Source: an uncultured Aquimarina sp.
GTDB lineage: Bacteria; Bacteroidota; Bacteroidia; Flavobacteriales; Flavobacteriaceae
Reading direction: 5' to 3'
NCBI GenBank assembly: GCA_947498595.1
Contig: CANMKX010000017.1
Location: forward strand, 27,408-91,407
DNA length: 64,000 bases
The notes beneath the pieces are model-generated. The model made no database searches. It had not been told where the DNA came from and was given only the letters and a program-made list of their open reading frames with translations. Made by a program: the position numbers and the translations under genes. Below, piece by piece: positions 1-8,604 of this stretch (the first letter of the stretch is position 1; each line of letters begins with the position of its first letter).

Positions 1-1038
1 GATCCAGATATAGGAGGGATGTATTTAACATTAGAAGGGGATAAGGTGCATATGGTTTTTGCAGAAAAAATAGAAAGCGATGTATTAGTCATTCAAGAAG
101 ATGTATACTTACCTAGAGAGATGTTCAAAAGCCAAATAGAAGATGGAGTTGTTATCAAAGCAGGAGAGTATAAAATTAATTATGAAAAATATAACAAATA
201 CGGAGAAACTTGGGTTTCTATGTTAGCTCCTTTAAAAGAAATTGTAGCTTGCGAAGTATCTTTAGGGCATCGTGCAGATGGATCAGGAGGATTAGTAACA
301 CCAGCAGATGTATTAAAATTTAAAGTGAAATTACCAACGTATTGGTATAACTGGGTGATTAATGCAAATTCTTGTTCATCATTATATACTAGACCAACTG
401 GAGGTGCAACAATTAAGGTACATGAATTTGTACAAGATTTAGGAAATAACGAAGTGCTTTATAGCAATGGATTACCTACATATATAACACTTAGTGGACA
501 AACATCACTAGATTATGATATGATGTTTGAAGTTGATGGAACATGGAGTAATTATTGTGCAAATCAAGGAACGTATTTAAATAGCTTTACACCAACACAA
601 TTAGATAATTTCTTTGGAGGAGGGTGTCATCATGTAGATGAAATAACACATAATATACATCCATGTAATGTTGATGTTAGATTGATTAATAGATCTTCTA
701 ACGGAATGTTAATTACGCCAGCAGATGAATTAGAATTTACAGTAGTTTCTCAAACACCTGTAACTAATGCATCTTGTACCTATTTATATGCAAGACTACC
801 TAATGGTACGGTTACCCAAGCTTTTCCTCTAAAAAACATATCTGGAAATACATTAAAGTTTGGAAATGGAATGCCTACATATATTACTATGAATGGTAAT
901 GCACCTTTAAATTATCAAATGATTATTAAAGAATTTGATGCTACAAATATTTCTTGTACAAATCCATCAGCATATTTTAATGGATATACAAGTGCACAAT
1001 TAGATGCTATTTTTAATGCTGACGGATGTCAACATTAA
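1..1038 (+). CDS. Protein with duplicated Cys-rich module (5' end probably outside window)
   Basis: I do not recognise the family. The frame is open to the left edge, so the ATG at 19 is probably internal; no signal peptide follows it. Counting from that ATG, residues 78-205 and 216-339 are two copies of one module. Each copy has the order TPAD-L-F-V, SC--LY-R, NG-PTYIT--G, L-Y-M, QLD--F---GC-H. Each has four cysteines at matching spacing (78/119/180/203 and 216/253/313/337), which suggests two disulfides per module and an extracytoplasmic location. Residues 1-75 form a separate, Cys-free region with mixed charge. The gene ends just before a terminator shared with the convergent membrane-protein gene. 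An extracellular or outer-surface role is inferred only from the cysteine pattern. Confidence 0.75.
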   Translation, partial: DPDIGGMYLTLEGDKVHMVFAEKIESDVLVIQEDVYLPREMFKSQIEDGVVIKAGEYKINYEKYNKYGETWVSMLAPLKEIVACEVSLGHRADGSGGLVTPADVLKFKVKLPTYWYNWVINANSCSSLYTRPTGGATIKVHEFVQDLGNNEVLYSNGLPTYITLSGQTSLDYDMMFEVDGTWSNYCANQGTYLNSFTPTQLDNFFGGGCHHVDEITHNIHPCNVDVRLINRSSNGMLITPADELEFTVVSQTPVTNASCTYLYARLPNGTVTQAFPLKNISGNTLKFGNGMPTYITMNGNAPLNYQMIIKEFDATNISCTNPSAYFNGYTSAQLDAIFNADGCQH

Positions 1039-1056
1039 AATACTGAGTTATTAAAT

Positions 1057-1082
1057 AAAGGCCACTTGTTTTAGTGGTCTTT
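1057..1082. terminator. Shared hairpin terminator of two convergent genes
   Basis: AAAGGCCACT and AGTGGTCTTT pair as GCCACT/AGTGGT around a 6-nt loop, with flanking A and T runs. The right arm overlaps the stop codon of the leftward gene, so the hairpin can act in both directions. Confidence 0.6.
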
Positions 1083-1691
1083 ATGATTGATAGTAAATAA
1101 AGGAAGTCTAACCTCAAATTTAACAACTAATAATCGGATTAAGATGATAAGACTAGCAGTACTAATATAAACTAGATTTTCGCTCAAATGGAGATGGTAC
1201 AAAATCATAAAACAAATTCCACCAGCTAAAGAAGCAGTAGCATAAATTTCTTTTCTAAAGATAACAGGAATTTCATTACATAATATATCTCTGATAACAC
1301 CACCAAAACAACCTGTCATAGCCCCTAAAGCAATACATATAATAGGATCTAAGTTTGCTTTTATACCTGTTTCTACACCTATGATGGTACAAATACCAAG
1401 ACCAATGGTATCAAATAAGAATAATGATTTTTTTAAATAATTAATCTTATTCCTGAAGACTATCGTTAAGATAGAAATACCTCCGATGAGGTACATATTA
1501 CTACCATTTTGCATCCATGAAACTGGAGTGTTACCAACTAAAATATCTCGCAATGTTCCACCTCCAATAGCAGTAACGAATGCAATGATAAAAATTCCAA
1601 ACAAATCAAGTTTCCTATTCATAGCACTCAAAGCCCCAGAAATAGCAAAAGCTGAAGTTCCTAGTATATCTAATACTGTAAATAATGTCAT
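1071..1691 (-). CDS. TRIC/YadS-type (UPF0126) inner-membrane channel or transporter
   Basis: A 206-residue, all-helical membrane protein. It has the internal duplication typical of UPF0126: a Gly-rich motif followed by arginine and aspartate occurs twice, GGGTLRD at residues 43-49 and GGVIRD at 130-135, each inside a three-helix unit. Full family length is about 205 residues, so the gene is intact. Family members are described as trimeric cation channels (prokaryotic TRIC), and E. coli YadS-like proteins have been linked to glycine uptake; the substrate here cannot be read from sequence. It is a stand-alone leftward gene between the Cys-rich protein (convergent) and trxB (divergent). Confidence 0.85.
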   Translation of the reverse strand: MTLFTVLDILGTSAFAISGALSAMNRKLDLFGIFIIAFVTAIGGGTLRDILVGNTPVSWMQNGSNMYLIGGISILTIVFRNKINYLKKSLFLFDTIGLGICTIIGVETGIKANLDPIICIALGAMTGCFGGVIRDILCNEIPVIFRKEIYATASLAGGICFMILYHLHLSENLVYISTASLIILIRLLVVKFEVRLPLFTINHKDH

Positions 1692-1923
1692 GAGTATATT
1701 CTTATAATCCCGGACAAAAATACAAGATGTAGATTAGATTAAATAATATCAAATCAAAAAGTTATGGGATTATTTAGTTAAGTAAATTGGAAGATAAAAA
1801 AGAAACCTAAAAGCTTCATATCATGAATATTTATAGCTTGATAATGAAACAAAATTAGGTTTTGATGTAAGTTTTCTCATCAAATTACTACTTTTACAAC
1901 TGAGTAATATACGAAGTAAAATT

Positions 1924-2889
1924 ATGTCAGATACAATCGAAAGAATTAAATGCCTTATTATAGGTTCGGGACCAGCAGGATACACTGCAGCTATCTATGC
2001 TTCTAGAGCAGATTTAAAACCAGTAATGTATACTGGAATGGAACCTGGAGGACAATTAACTACGACTACCGAAGTTGATAATTTCCCAGGATACCCAGAA
2101 GGAATTGATGGACCTACAATGATGGTACAGTTACAACAACAAGCAGAACGTTTTGGAACTGAAGTTCGTATTGGAATGGTTACTTCTGTAGAATTTAGTA
2201 AAGAAGTTGGAGGAATTCATAAAGTTACTGTTGATAATTCTACTCAAATAGAAGCTGAGACAATAATTATTTCTACAGGAGCAACAGCAAAATATTTAGG
2301 ATTAGAAAGTGAACAACGTTTACGTGGAGGTGGAGTATCTGCTTGTGCTGTATGTGATGGTTTCTTTTATAAAGGACAAGATGTAGCTATTGTAGGAGCA
2401 GGAGATACTGCAGCAGAAGAAGCTACTTATCTAGCTAATATCTGTTCTAAAGTTACAATGTTGGTTCGTAAAGATCACATGAGAGCTTCTAAAGCTATGC
2501 AACATCGTGTAAACAGTACTCCAAATATTGAAGTTCATTATAATACTGAAGTTGATGAGGTACTAGGTACACAAGTAGTAGAAGGTTTACGTATGGTGAA
2601 TAATCAAACAAAAGAAAAACAAGATATTGAGATTACAGGTTTGTTTGTAGCTATTGGGCATAAGCCAAATACTGATATATTTAAAGGACAATTAGATATG
2701 GATGATACTGGATATTTAATTACCGAAGGAAAGTCTACAAAAACAAATTTACCAGGAGTATTTGCTGCTGGAGATGTACAAGATAAAGAATACCGCCAAG
2801 CTGTAACTGCAGCAGGTACAGGTTGTATGGCAGCTTTAGATGCTGAGCGTTACCTAGCAACTATAGAAACAAGTGTAGAGACTATATAA
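1924..2889 (+). CDS. trxB: Thioredoxin-disulfide reductase
   Basis: A cytosolic FAD enzyme that reduces thioredoxin with NADPH. The N-terminal FAD-binding GSGPAGY lies at residues 14-20. The redox-active pair is Cys141-Cys144 (CAVC) followed by DGFF. The NADPH motif GAGDTA lies at 158-163, and the C-terminal GVFAAGDV FAD motif is near residue 280. At 321 residues it is the usual length of the low-molecular-weight class. The ATG start directly follows an AT-rich leader with no Shine-Dalgarno sequence, normal for this phylum. It is monocistronic: a strong hairpin follows at 2909 and the next gene is convergent. The only weak promoter candidate upstream is TACTTTTA near 1890. Confidence 0.97.
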   Translation: MSDTIERIKCLIIGSGPAGYTAAIYASRADLKPVMYTGMEPGGQLTTTTEVDNFPGYPEGIDGPTMMVQLQQQAERFGTEVRIGMVTSVEFSKEVGGIHKVTVDNSTQIEAETIIISTGATAKYLGLESEQRLRGGGVSACAVCDGFFYKGQDVAIVGAGDTAAEEATYLANICSKVTMLVRKDHMRASKAMQHRVNSTPNIEVHYNTEVDEVLGTQVVEGLRMVNNQTKEKQDIEITGLFVAIGHKPNTDIFKGQLDMDDTGYLITEGKSTKTNLPGVFAAGDVQDKEYRQAVTAAGTGCMAALDAERYLATIETSVETI

Positions 2890-2908
2890 TTCTATTTTTA
2901 GAATAATA

Positions 2909-2944
2909 ATGAAGCCGGATTTTATTTTTAAAATCCGGCTTCAT
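2909..2944. terminator. Terminator hairpin between trxB and a convergent GIN gene
   Basis: A perfect 15-bp stem (left arm 2909-2923, right arm 2930-2944) with core GAAGCCGGAT/ATCCGGCTTC and a 6-nt AT loop. There is no long T-run to the right, but the A/T-rich arm bases pair. It sits between convergent stops. Confidence 0.75.
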
Positions 2945-2961
2945 CGTTTATATAGTATATA

Positions 2962-3819
2962 TTAATAAAAAAGACCAGGAGAAAAACCTTCTTCTTTTTT
3001 GTAAATAATAGCGTTGTTATCAAAACCAGAAATGGATAGTTTAGGAGTTCCTAGAATATAAACCTCACTTTTGTCAATAGCATTTACATCTAGAGTTTCA
3101 TTAACAAGAATAAAAACATCAGATGTAGCTTCGGCAAAAACGGAGGCATTTGTTAAAGAAAAACGCTCGCCATAAAAATTAGTATCTCCTTCAGTACGAA
3201 GCGTTAATTGTACCAAATCTCCTTCAATTTTAGCAGAAGATTTATTATACAAATCTATTTTTGCATTTTCACCAGTAATAATACCAGTATAAGTTGTAGC
3301 ATCATTAATTTGCAATTCGGTACGCGCACTATTGATATGTAAATCAGCAATAGATTTTCCGTTTGTTATTAATTTAAAGAATTGAGTCTCTAGAGTTGTG
3401 AAAATTTTGCAATAATCATTAGCTTCTATAGACAAACTATTAAGAGCTATAGGCCCAGTTGCAGTTAGGTTAACCTTATCTCTAATAGTTATATTTCGTA
3501 ATGTTTTAGGATATTTTACCTTGATGCTTAGTTTTTTATGACGCTTTACATCTTTTAAGGTTTTAATAGTAAGAATACTATCTTTTACTTCAAAAGAAAT
3601 AATATCATGCAGATTACTATCCGCATCAATTTCTAAAGCAGGATCAGAACTCTCAGAAAGTATGATTTCAAAATTATGAGAGATATCTAATGTTGTATAA
3701 GAAGGAACAGTATGTTGTTGATTAAGTTCAATTCTGTTACCTCTTATTTTTTCTCTTTTTTGAGCAATGGAGGTAAAGCTTATTAAAAGAAGCAGTATAA
3801 ATCCAATTGTTTTTTTCAT
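2962..3819 (-). CDS. Head-GIN domain (DUF2807) exported protein
   Basis: A 285-residue protein with an N-terminal signal peptide of about 20 residues ending in IAQ, then a DUF2807/GIN fold: repeating beta strands with alternating hydrophobic residues from about residue 40 to the end. These proteins are widespread in Bacteroidota envelopes and are presumed adhesin- or autotransporter-like beta solenoids of unknown function. It is the second of two GIN genes in a row. A hairpin (3931-3955) separates it from the upstream GIN gene, and a TATTTTTG -7 element lies at 3860-3867 on this strand, so it probably has its own promoter. It lacks the regular TSGA repeats of its neighbour. Confidence 0.8.
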   Translation of the reverse strand: MKKTIGFILLLLISFTSIAQKREKIRGNRIELNQQHTVPSYTTLDISHNFEIILSESSDPALEIDADSNLHDIISFEVKDSILTIKTLKDVKRHKKLSIKVKYPKTLRNITIRDKVNLTATGPIALNSLSIEANDYCKIFTTLETQFFKLITNGKSIADLHINSARTELQINDATTYTGIITGENAKIDLYNKSSAKIEGDLVQLTLRTEGDTNFYGERFSLTNASVFAEATSDVFILVNETLDVNAIDKSEVYILGTPKLSISGFDNNAIIYKKEEGFSPGLFY

Positions 3820-3930
3820 ATTCCAATATCGTTATTTAAATTTTTGATAAGATGTTATTCAAAAATAAGACCAGTTTTTTAAATAAACGGATGAACGAGA
3901 ATTATATTAAGAAAATATAGATAAAAAAGA

Positions 3931-3955
3931 AAAAACCTCCGATAAAGAGGTTTTT
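3931..3955 (-). terminator. Terminator between the two GIN genes
   Basis: AAAAACCTC pairs with GAGGTTTTT around a 7-nt loop. It lies downstream of the leftward GIN gene ending at 4032 and upstream of the -7 element of the next gene, so it closes the DUF4870-PadR-PspC-GIN unit. Confidence 0.7.
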
Positions 3956-4031
3956 CTTGGTTGATAAGTTAATTAATATTGATTAGGTTGTTTTCCAATT
4001 GTAATCTAATCCCTAGAACGTAAATTTAAAA

Positions 4032-4751
4032 TTACATTCTTCTAATATTACCTCCAGAGTTTTCATCTTCAGAGACGCGTTCTGGTTGACCGTAATAAGT
4101 AATACCAGCACCACTAGTTGCTTTTCCTGTAAACTCTTTTTTAGCGTAAATTTTTATGGTAGCACCACTAGTTGCTTTTGCTTCAGTAACCAAACTCACC
4201 AAATCATGAGACTTTAAATCAGCACCGCTTGTAGCCGAAGCTTTATGAGTATTAACTTTTCCTGTTAGATTAATCATAGCACCACTTGTAACAGAAGAAG
4301 ATAAGTTATTAGCTTTAACTTGTAAATCAATATCTGCACCACTCGTAGCTTTGATGTCTAAAGTTTCTTGTGTTATTACCTGACGTGCTGTTACGTCTGC
4401 ACCACTTGTAGCAATAATTTTAGTTAATATTTGATAAGACACGTATACCTTTTTTGAACCAGCTCTATAAATATTTTTATCTGCAGTAATTTTTAATACG
4501 TTATCATCTACAGATATTTCTATATGATCATGTAGGTTTTCATTTGCTTCTACAACAATTTTATGATCATTGCTATTAATTAAAATAACATCTAAACCTC
4601 TACTAGCTTTAATAGTATTGAAATTTTCAGAAATTACTTTCTCTTTCTTTATAATTTCTCCAGTACCAGTAATACCGTCGATAACAATATTGCAAGAGCA
4701 AAAAAGAAGCGCTATGCAAAATGTAACTAAAATTTTGGCTAAAGTTGTCAT
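4032..4751 (-). CDS. GIN-domain lipoprotein with six TSGA solenoid repeats
   Basis: A 239-residue lipoprotein. The signal peptide ends in a lipobox (LLFCSC, lipidated Cys about residue 18-20), followed by a GIN/DUF2807 domain. From about residue 115 the pentapeptide A/V-TSGA occurs six times, spaced 18-21 residues (followed in turn by D, D, M, D, T, G). This is the pattern expected of a single-stranded beta-solenoid with one turn per repeat. It follows the PspC gene by 36 bp on the same strand and is probably the last gene of the DUF4870-PadR-PspC unit. Function is unknown. The association of GIN lipoproteins with PspC/PadR is recurrent in Bacteroidota and suggests an envelope role. Confidence 0.85.
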   Translation of the reverse strand: MTTLAKILVTFCIALLFCSCNIVIDGITGTGEIIKKEKVISENFNTIKASRGLDVILINSNDHKIVVEANENLHDHIEISVDDNVLKITADKNIYRAGSKKVYVSYQILTKIIATSGADVTARQVITQETLDIKATSGADIDLQVKANNLSSSVTSGAMINLTGKVNTHKASATSGADLKSHDLVSLVTEAKATSGATIKIYAKKEFTGKATSGAGITYYGQPERVSEDENSGGNIRRM

Positions 4752-4787
4752 TGTGTTTTGATTTTATAGTTGATAATATTGTTAGAC

Positions 4788-6521
4788 TTATTGTATATTG
4801 ATATCGATAATCTCTTCTTCATCGACCTTTACTTTTATGGCTGCACCATCCTCAGTATTTATATCGACATCTAATGTGTCCATATGATCAGTTTCATCAT
4901 CATCATATTTCCATTGATTATCAGTTTCATTATCGATGCAGTCAGTACAAGTGAACTTGCCTTTTTGTAATGTTAAAAAATGCTCTTCTTTTCCAGAGAT
5001 AGGAAGGAAATTATCATATCCCCATGAATTATTGTAAGAGTATGTATTATCATTAGCAAAAATAGTCATTCCTTCAGGGATAGATAGTATTATAGCGACT
5101 TCTTGATCCCTATATTGATTTGCGTAATCGGTTAATGCATATGCATCTAGGATCAAAGTATTGTTTTCTAACTTATACGAATAGTCGATTGCTTCAGCTC
5201 TAGAACGAGCATCGTCAGAACTATTACCTTCAGCAGTTTTTTCGATAGTTATTTTAGCAATAGTATCAATTTTAGAGGGCTTAATAAAAAGTTCAATATC
5301 TCGAAATACAATAACCTTTTTACCTTCAGTATTGCTCTTAATTCTAAACCCTCCTCTATGATGAACATCACTTATATAGTGATTTGGATTAGCCATTTTT
5401 AATTGCAAAGTATCGTTTTTTGATACAGCTAATTCTTGTTCAATAGTAACTACTTTTTCTTTAAATGCTTGTTGTGTAATTTGGTGAATTCCTATTACTG
5501 ATAAACCAATGATCGATAAAATCCATACAGCTAATAATGTTAATTTAGCTGGTGTACCAATTGATTTAAGATTTTTGATTAAAATTTTAAGCCCTAAAAT
5601 GAATAGGAAGAAAAACGGAATTCCTATTGCAAATAAAACCAATACCATTGTTAACCAGATAGGAGTATTATGTAAATTTGAAACCTCAATATATTCTATC
5701 CAAGGTGCATTGTCTATTAAATCAAAACTACCTACAGTAAATAAGCTAATAAATAAACTTATTAATGTTGTTCCAGCTATAAATATTAATACACCACCGA
5801 TGAATTTGACAAAAACTTTGAGAACAAATAAGATAATGTCACCAATCGCATCAAAGAAAGTAGCAGAACTACTTTTTACTTTTTTTCCATATTTTTCGTA
5901 ATCTACATTTTTTACCGTGTCAGATATACCATCAAATCCTTCTTTGATTTTTTTTTCGATATTACTGACATTGATAGGCTTTCCCCGCATTGCAAGTTGA
6001 TCAGCGGTTGTTTTAGCCTCTGGAACAAAAATCCAAAAAGCTATGTAAATTAATATGAATGCACCACTAGAAAAAATTGTCAATAGTACCCAAGCAATAC
6101 GTAGCCATACAGGATCAATTCTTAAATAATGACCTAATCCAGCAGTTACACCTGCTACATACGATTTTTCGGTATCTCTAAAAAGTTGTTTTGGAGTAGA
6201 AGAAGTATGATTATTATTTGTCTGTCTCGCTTGTGGTTCGTCTTCAAAAATCTCTTCATCAACTTGATAATCTTCAGGTTGCCCCATTACCGAAATAACT
6301 TGATCTACTTGCTCTAGACTAATAACCTGTCTTTCATCTTTGATTTTTTCACTGAATAGTTCTGCTATTCGAGCCTCGATATCAGATATGATTTCGTCAC
6401 TACCTTGTGAATTGGTAAATGAACGTTTTATAGTTTCTAAATATCGCTTTAGCTTTAAGTAAGCCTCTTCATCTATGTGAAAAAATATACCTGCTAGATT
6501 TATATTAACTGTTTTGTTCAT
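4788..6521 (-). CDS. PspC-domain membrane protein
   Basis: 577 residues. The N-terminal 90 residues are soluble and acidic with a coiled-coil tendency. A PspC domain lies at about 113-170 (YVAGVTAGLGHYLRIDPVWL, then a membrane segment ending WIFVPEA). Three further hydrophobic segments lie at about 225-350, and a periplasmic beta-rich region of about 200 residues contains a CTDC pair near the end. PspC is a membrane component of the phage-shock stress response. This long form, with a GIN-like C-terminal region, is common in Bacteroidota. Its start overlaps the PadR gene by 17 bp, implying translational coupling, and a GIN lipoprotein gene follows. Confidence 0.88.
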   Translation of the reverse strand: MNKTVNINLAGIFFHIDEEAYLKLKRYLETIKRSFTNSQGSDEIISDIEARIAELFSEKIKDERQVISLEQVDQVISVMGQPEDYQVDEEIFEDEPQARQTNNNHTSSTPKQLFRDTEKSYVAGVTAGLGHYLRIDPVWLRIAWVLLTIFSSGAFILIYIAFWIFVPEAKTTADQLAMRGKPINVSNIEKKIKEGFDGISDTVKNVDYEKYGKKVKSSSATFFDAIGDIILFVLKVFVKFIGGVLIFIAGTTLISLFISLFTVGSFDLIDNAPWIEYIEVSNLHNTPIWLTMVLVLFAIGIPFFFLFILGLKILIKNLKSIGTPAKLTLLAVWILSIIGLSVIGIHQITQQAFKEKVVTIEQELAVSKNDTLQLKMANPNHYISDVHHRGGFRIKSNTEGKKVIVFRDIELFIKPSKIDTIAKITIEKTAEGNSSDDARSRAEAIDYSYKLENNTLILDAYALTDYANQYRDQEVAIILSIPEGMTIFANDNTYSYNNSWGYDNFLPISGKEEHFLTLQKGKFTCTDCIDNETDNQWKYDDDETDHMDTLDVDINTEDGAAIKVKVDEEEIIDINIQ

Positions 6522-6858
6522 CTTGTTTATTTTTTGATTTGGTTACGAGGGTTACAGCATTTTGTAGATCGTTCCAAGTGGTGTTTAACTCTTTTAGAAA
6601 TAATTTTCCTGTTTCTGTCAATCCATAATATTTACGAGGAGGCCCAGATGTAGATTCTTCCCATCTATAGCTTAGCAATCCCGCGTTCTTTAATCGTGTT
6701 AGTAAAGGATAAATAGTACCCTCAACTACAAGCATTCTAGCATCTTTTAGTGTTCCTAATATTTCAGCAACATAAGCATCATCATCTCTTAATATTGATA
6801 AGATACAGTATTCCAGAACACCTTTACGCATCTGTGCTTTTGTGTTTTCTATCTTCAT
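6505..6858 (-). CDS. PadR-family transcriptional regulator
   Basis: A 117-residue winged-helix protein of the short PadR type. Its motifs are the helix-turn-helix LEYCILSILRDDDAYVAEIL, the wing containing EGTIYPLLTRL, then SGPPRKYYGLTETG. It ends with a dimerisation helix. PadR proteins usually repress their own operon. Here the gene precedes and overlaps the PspC gene by 17 bp, so it probably controls this cluster, with the promoter at 7397-7429 as the obvious target. The effector is unknown. The start ATG is preceded by no competing in-frame start. Confidence 0.92.
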   Translation of the reverse strand: MKIENTKAQMRKGVLEYCILSILRDDDAYVAEILGTLKDARMLVVEGTIYPLLTRLKNAGLLSYRWEESTSGPPRKYYGLTETGKLFLKELNTTWNDLQNAVTLVTKSKNKQDEQNS

Positions 6859-6918
6859 AAAGCTATGTTTTTTGATATTAAACTGTTCATAATCTAATTG
6901 TTTTGTGATTCATGAATT

Positions 6919-7377
6919 CTACTTAATTAAACGAATTGTTAATGGATAAGAGTATTCCTCTCCATCACTCGCTCTGGATGTAGCAAGTATGACACAAACA
7001 ATTTCTGCAATAAATAATGTTATAATAAGTAAACCAGCTATAATTCCAAATATACCCAAACCTACTAGTTGATTTATATTATCTGAAATATTTTCATCTG
7101 TGATATGAAAATGAAAGTCTAAATCTATCGTATTTGCAAAATAGTATATGATAAATGGAATACTCAATAGTACGATCAAGATTGAATATAATAGTATACT
7201 AATTTGAAAATTTAAAGCTTCTTTTCCATGTTTATTTACGTACTCATCTTTTGTATTGGCTTGCCATAGAATAAGTGGAATAATAAAATTACCAAACGGA
7301 ATTACATATTTTGAAAACGTTGATATGTGTATTAATGCACTTATTGTTTTTGACTGTTTTTCTATTGCTGAATCCAT
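6919..7377 (-). CDS. DUF4870 small membrane protein
   Basis: 152 residues with three predicted membrane helices. The first follows the conserved FSKYVIPFGNFIIPLILWQ region, and the motif VNKHGKEALNFQ at about 47-58 is typical of DUF4870 (Tic20-like) proteins. The family is conserved next to PspC and PadR genes in Bacteroidota, but no activity is established. It is the first gene of the leftward cluster, 60 bp before the PadR gene, and is preceded by a near-perfect Bacteroidota promoter. Confidence 0.85.
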   Translation of the reverse strand: MDSAIEKQSKTISALIHISTFSKYVIPFGNFIIPLILWQANTKDEYVNKHGKEALNFQISILLYSILIVLLSIPFIIYYFANTIDLDFHFHITDENISDNINQLVGLGIFGIIAGLLIITLFIAEIVCVILATSRASDGEEYSYPLTIRLIK

Positions 7378-7692
7378 AACATATTATTTTCTTATACAAA
7401 TATATGGATAAAAAAAGGTATTATGCAAAACATAGTACCAAATATTAACATTTTTTTATGATATAGATTGTAGTTATCCGCGTTTACTATATATACTTAT
7501 CTTAAAATCTTACGTTGTGGTTTGGTTTTTATTTAAGTATGTATTTACTGATTTAATACCATACTGAACTTATGGTTTAAATAGTAAAATAGATACTGTT
7601 TTTATGTGAATACATTGATTATTAACCGTATACATAAAATTGGTTTTAGCAGTATCTTTAATAAATCATTAATTTTAAAAAAGCATATAATC
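7378..7692. other. Divergent intergenic region
   Basis: 315 bp between the leftward DUF4870 gene and the rightward Cys-rich peptide gene. It holds the leftward promoter at 7397-7429. I found no TAnnTTTG match for the rightward gene. The reading frame of the peptide gene is open upstream to a GTG at 7606, but that extension has no leader character. Confidence 0.5.
7397..7429 (-). promoter_or_regulatory. Bacteroidota-type promoter for the DUF4870-PadR-PspC cluster
   Basis: On the minus strand: TTTG (7426-7429), 21-nt spacer, TATATTTG (7397-7404), fitting TTG-N17-23-TAnnTTTG. The expected start site is about 15 nt before the ATG at 7377. Confidence 0.75.
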
Positions 7693-7884
7693 ATGATAAA
7701 GAGCATTTTAGAAGTTCAGGAAATTGAGATTATACAAAAAGATGAACAAAAAGATATAATGGGAACAGGAGATTCTGGAAGTTGTACAGGTACAGGAAAT
7801 CGTTGCTGCGTAACAACATCCTCTGGATTTGAATTCTGTGATGCAGGACGATGCATAAGTGGTAGGTACTGTTTATGGTATTAA
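7693..7884 (+). CDS. Small Cys-rich peptide with bacteriocin-like leader
   Basis: 63 residues from the ATG at 7693; a GTG-start extension to 7606 is possible but unlikely. The N-terminal part, MIKSILEVQEIEIIQKDEQK then DIMGTG, resembles the Bacteroidota leader pattern L-x-K-x-EQK-x-I-x-GG of secreted peptides and RiPP-like bacteriocins, with GTG in place of GG. The remaining ~38 residues contain six cysteines (SC, RCC, FC, RC, YC) plus many Gly, Ser and Thr, and end in an aromatic tail (LWY). A candidate terminator follows at 7954. No transporter, protease or modification enzyme is adjacent, so export and maturation would rely on genes elsewhere. Function is unknown; a disulfide-rich secreted peptide is inferred. 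Confidence 0.7.
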   Translation: MIKSILEVQEIEIIQKDEQKDIMGTGDSGSCTGTGNRCCVTTSSGFEFCDAGRCISGRYCLWY

Positions 7885-7953
7885 TATTATGAAATTCTAA
7901 ATTTTAGAATCTAATTATAATTAAATAACAACATATATCCATTTTTTTTAAGA

Positions 7954-8001
7954 ATGCCTAAAAACAGTATATTATTATGTACTGTCTTTAGGTATTTTTT
8001 T
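7954..8001 (+). terminator. Terminator after the Cys-rich peptide gene
   Basis: ATGCCTAAA pairs with TTTAGGTAT and an inner ACAGTA pairs with TACTGT, around an AT-rich loop, followed by a T-run. There is one internal mismatch. Confidence 0.65.
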
Positions 8002-8052
8002 TGAAAAGTAGTATACTTAAAAAGAGTATAGCTAACAAAATAAATAGATATC

Positions 8053-8505
8053 ATGAAAATGACTCCTAAGAAGATCAATACTTTTACAATGTTTAAATTA
8101 CCATCGGCATGGTTAAGTGGGGTACGAGTAAAAGAAATAAATGAGAAGAGTTGTAAAGTAAGTGTAAAGCATAGATGGATTAATCAAAACCCATTTAATT
8201 CTATGTATTTTGCTGTACAAGCGATGGCAGCAGAATTAAGCACAGGAGCTTTGGTAATGTCACATATTGTAACTAGTGGAAAAAAGATATCCATGCTTGT
8301 GGCTAATAATAATGCTAGTTTTACAAAAAAGGCAACAGGTAGAATTTCATTTAATTGTCATGACGGAGCTGTTTTAAAAGACGCCATTGATAAAACAATA
8401 GCAACTGGTGAAGGACAAACATTTTGGATGAAGTCAATTGGAACTAATGAAGAAGGAATTGAAGTTTCAGAATTCAATTTTGAGTGGACAATCCGTGTAA
8501 AATAA
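8053..8505 (+). CDS. DUF4442 (hotdog-fold) putative thioesterase
   Basis: A 150-residue cytosolic protein matching the DUF4442/PaaI-like hotdog pattern. A VKHRWINQNPFNSMYFAVQA helix leads to AAELSTGAL, followed by beta strands containing KKATGRISFNC and a C-terminal strand SEFNFEWTIRVK. Hotdog enzymes of this type often hydrolyse acyl-CoA or acyl-ACP thioesters; the substrate is not predictable. It stands alone between the peptide gene and the AIM24-family gene, 99 bp from the latter, on the same strand. Confidence 0.8.
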   Translation: MKMTPKKINTFTMFKLPSAWLSGVRVKEINEKSCKVSVKHRWINQNPFNSMYFAVQAMAAELSTGALVMSHIVTSGKKISMLVANNNASFTKKATGRISFNCHDGAVLKDAIDKTIATGEGQTFWMKSIGTNEEGIEVSEFNFEWTIRVK

Positions 8506-8604
8506 ACGTTAAATTAATTTAATTCTGTAACATTTGATAATATATACCTTCTTATAAGAGGAAGATCAATCAATAAGATTTTAATAATCTTAAAAAAAAA
8601 TCAA

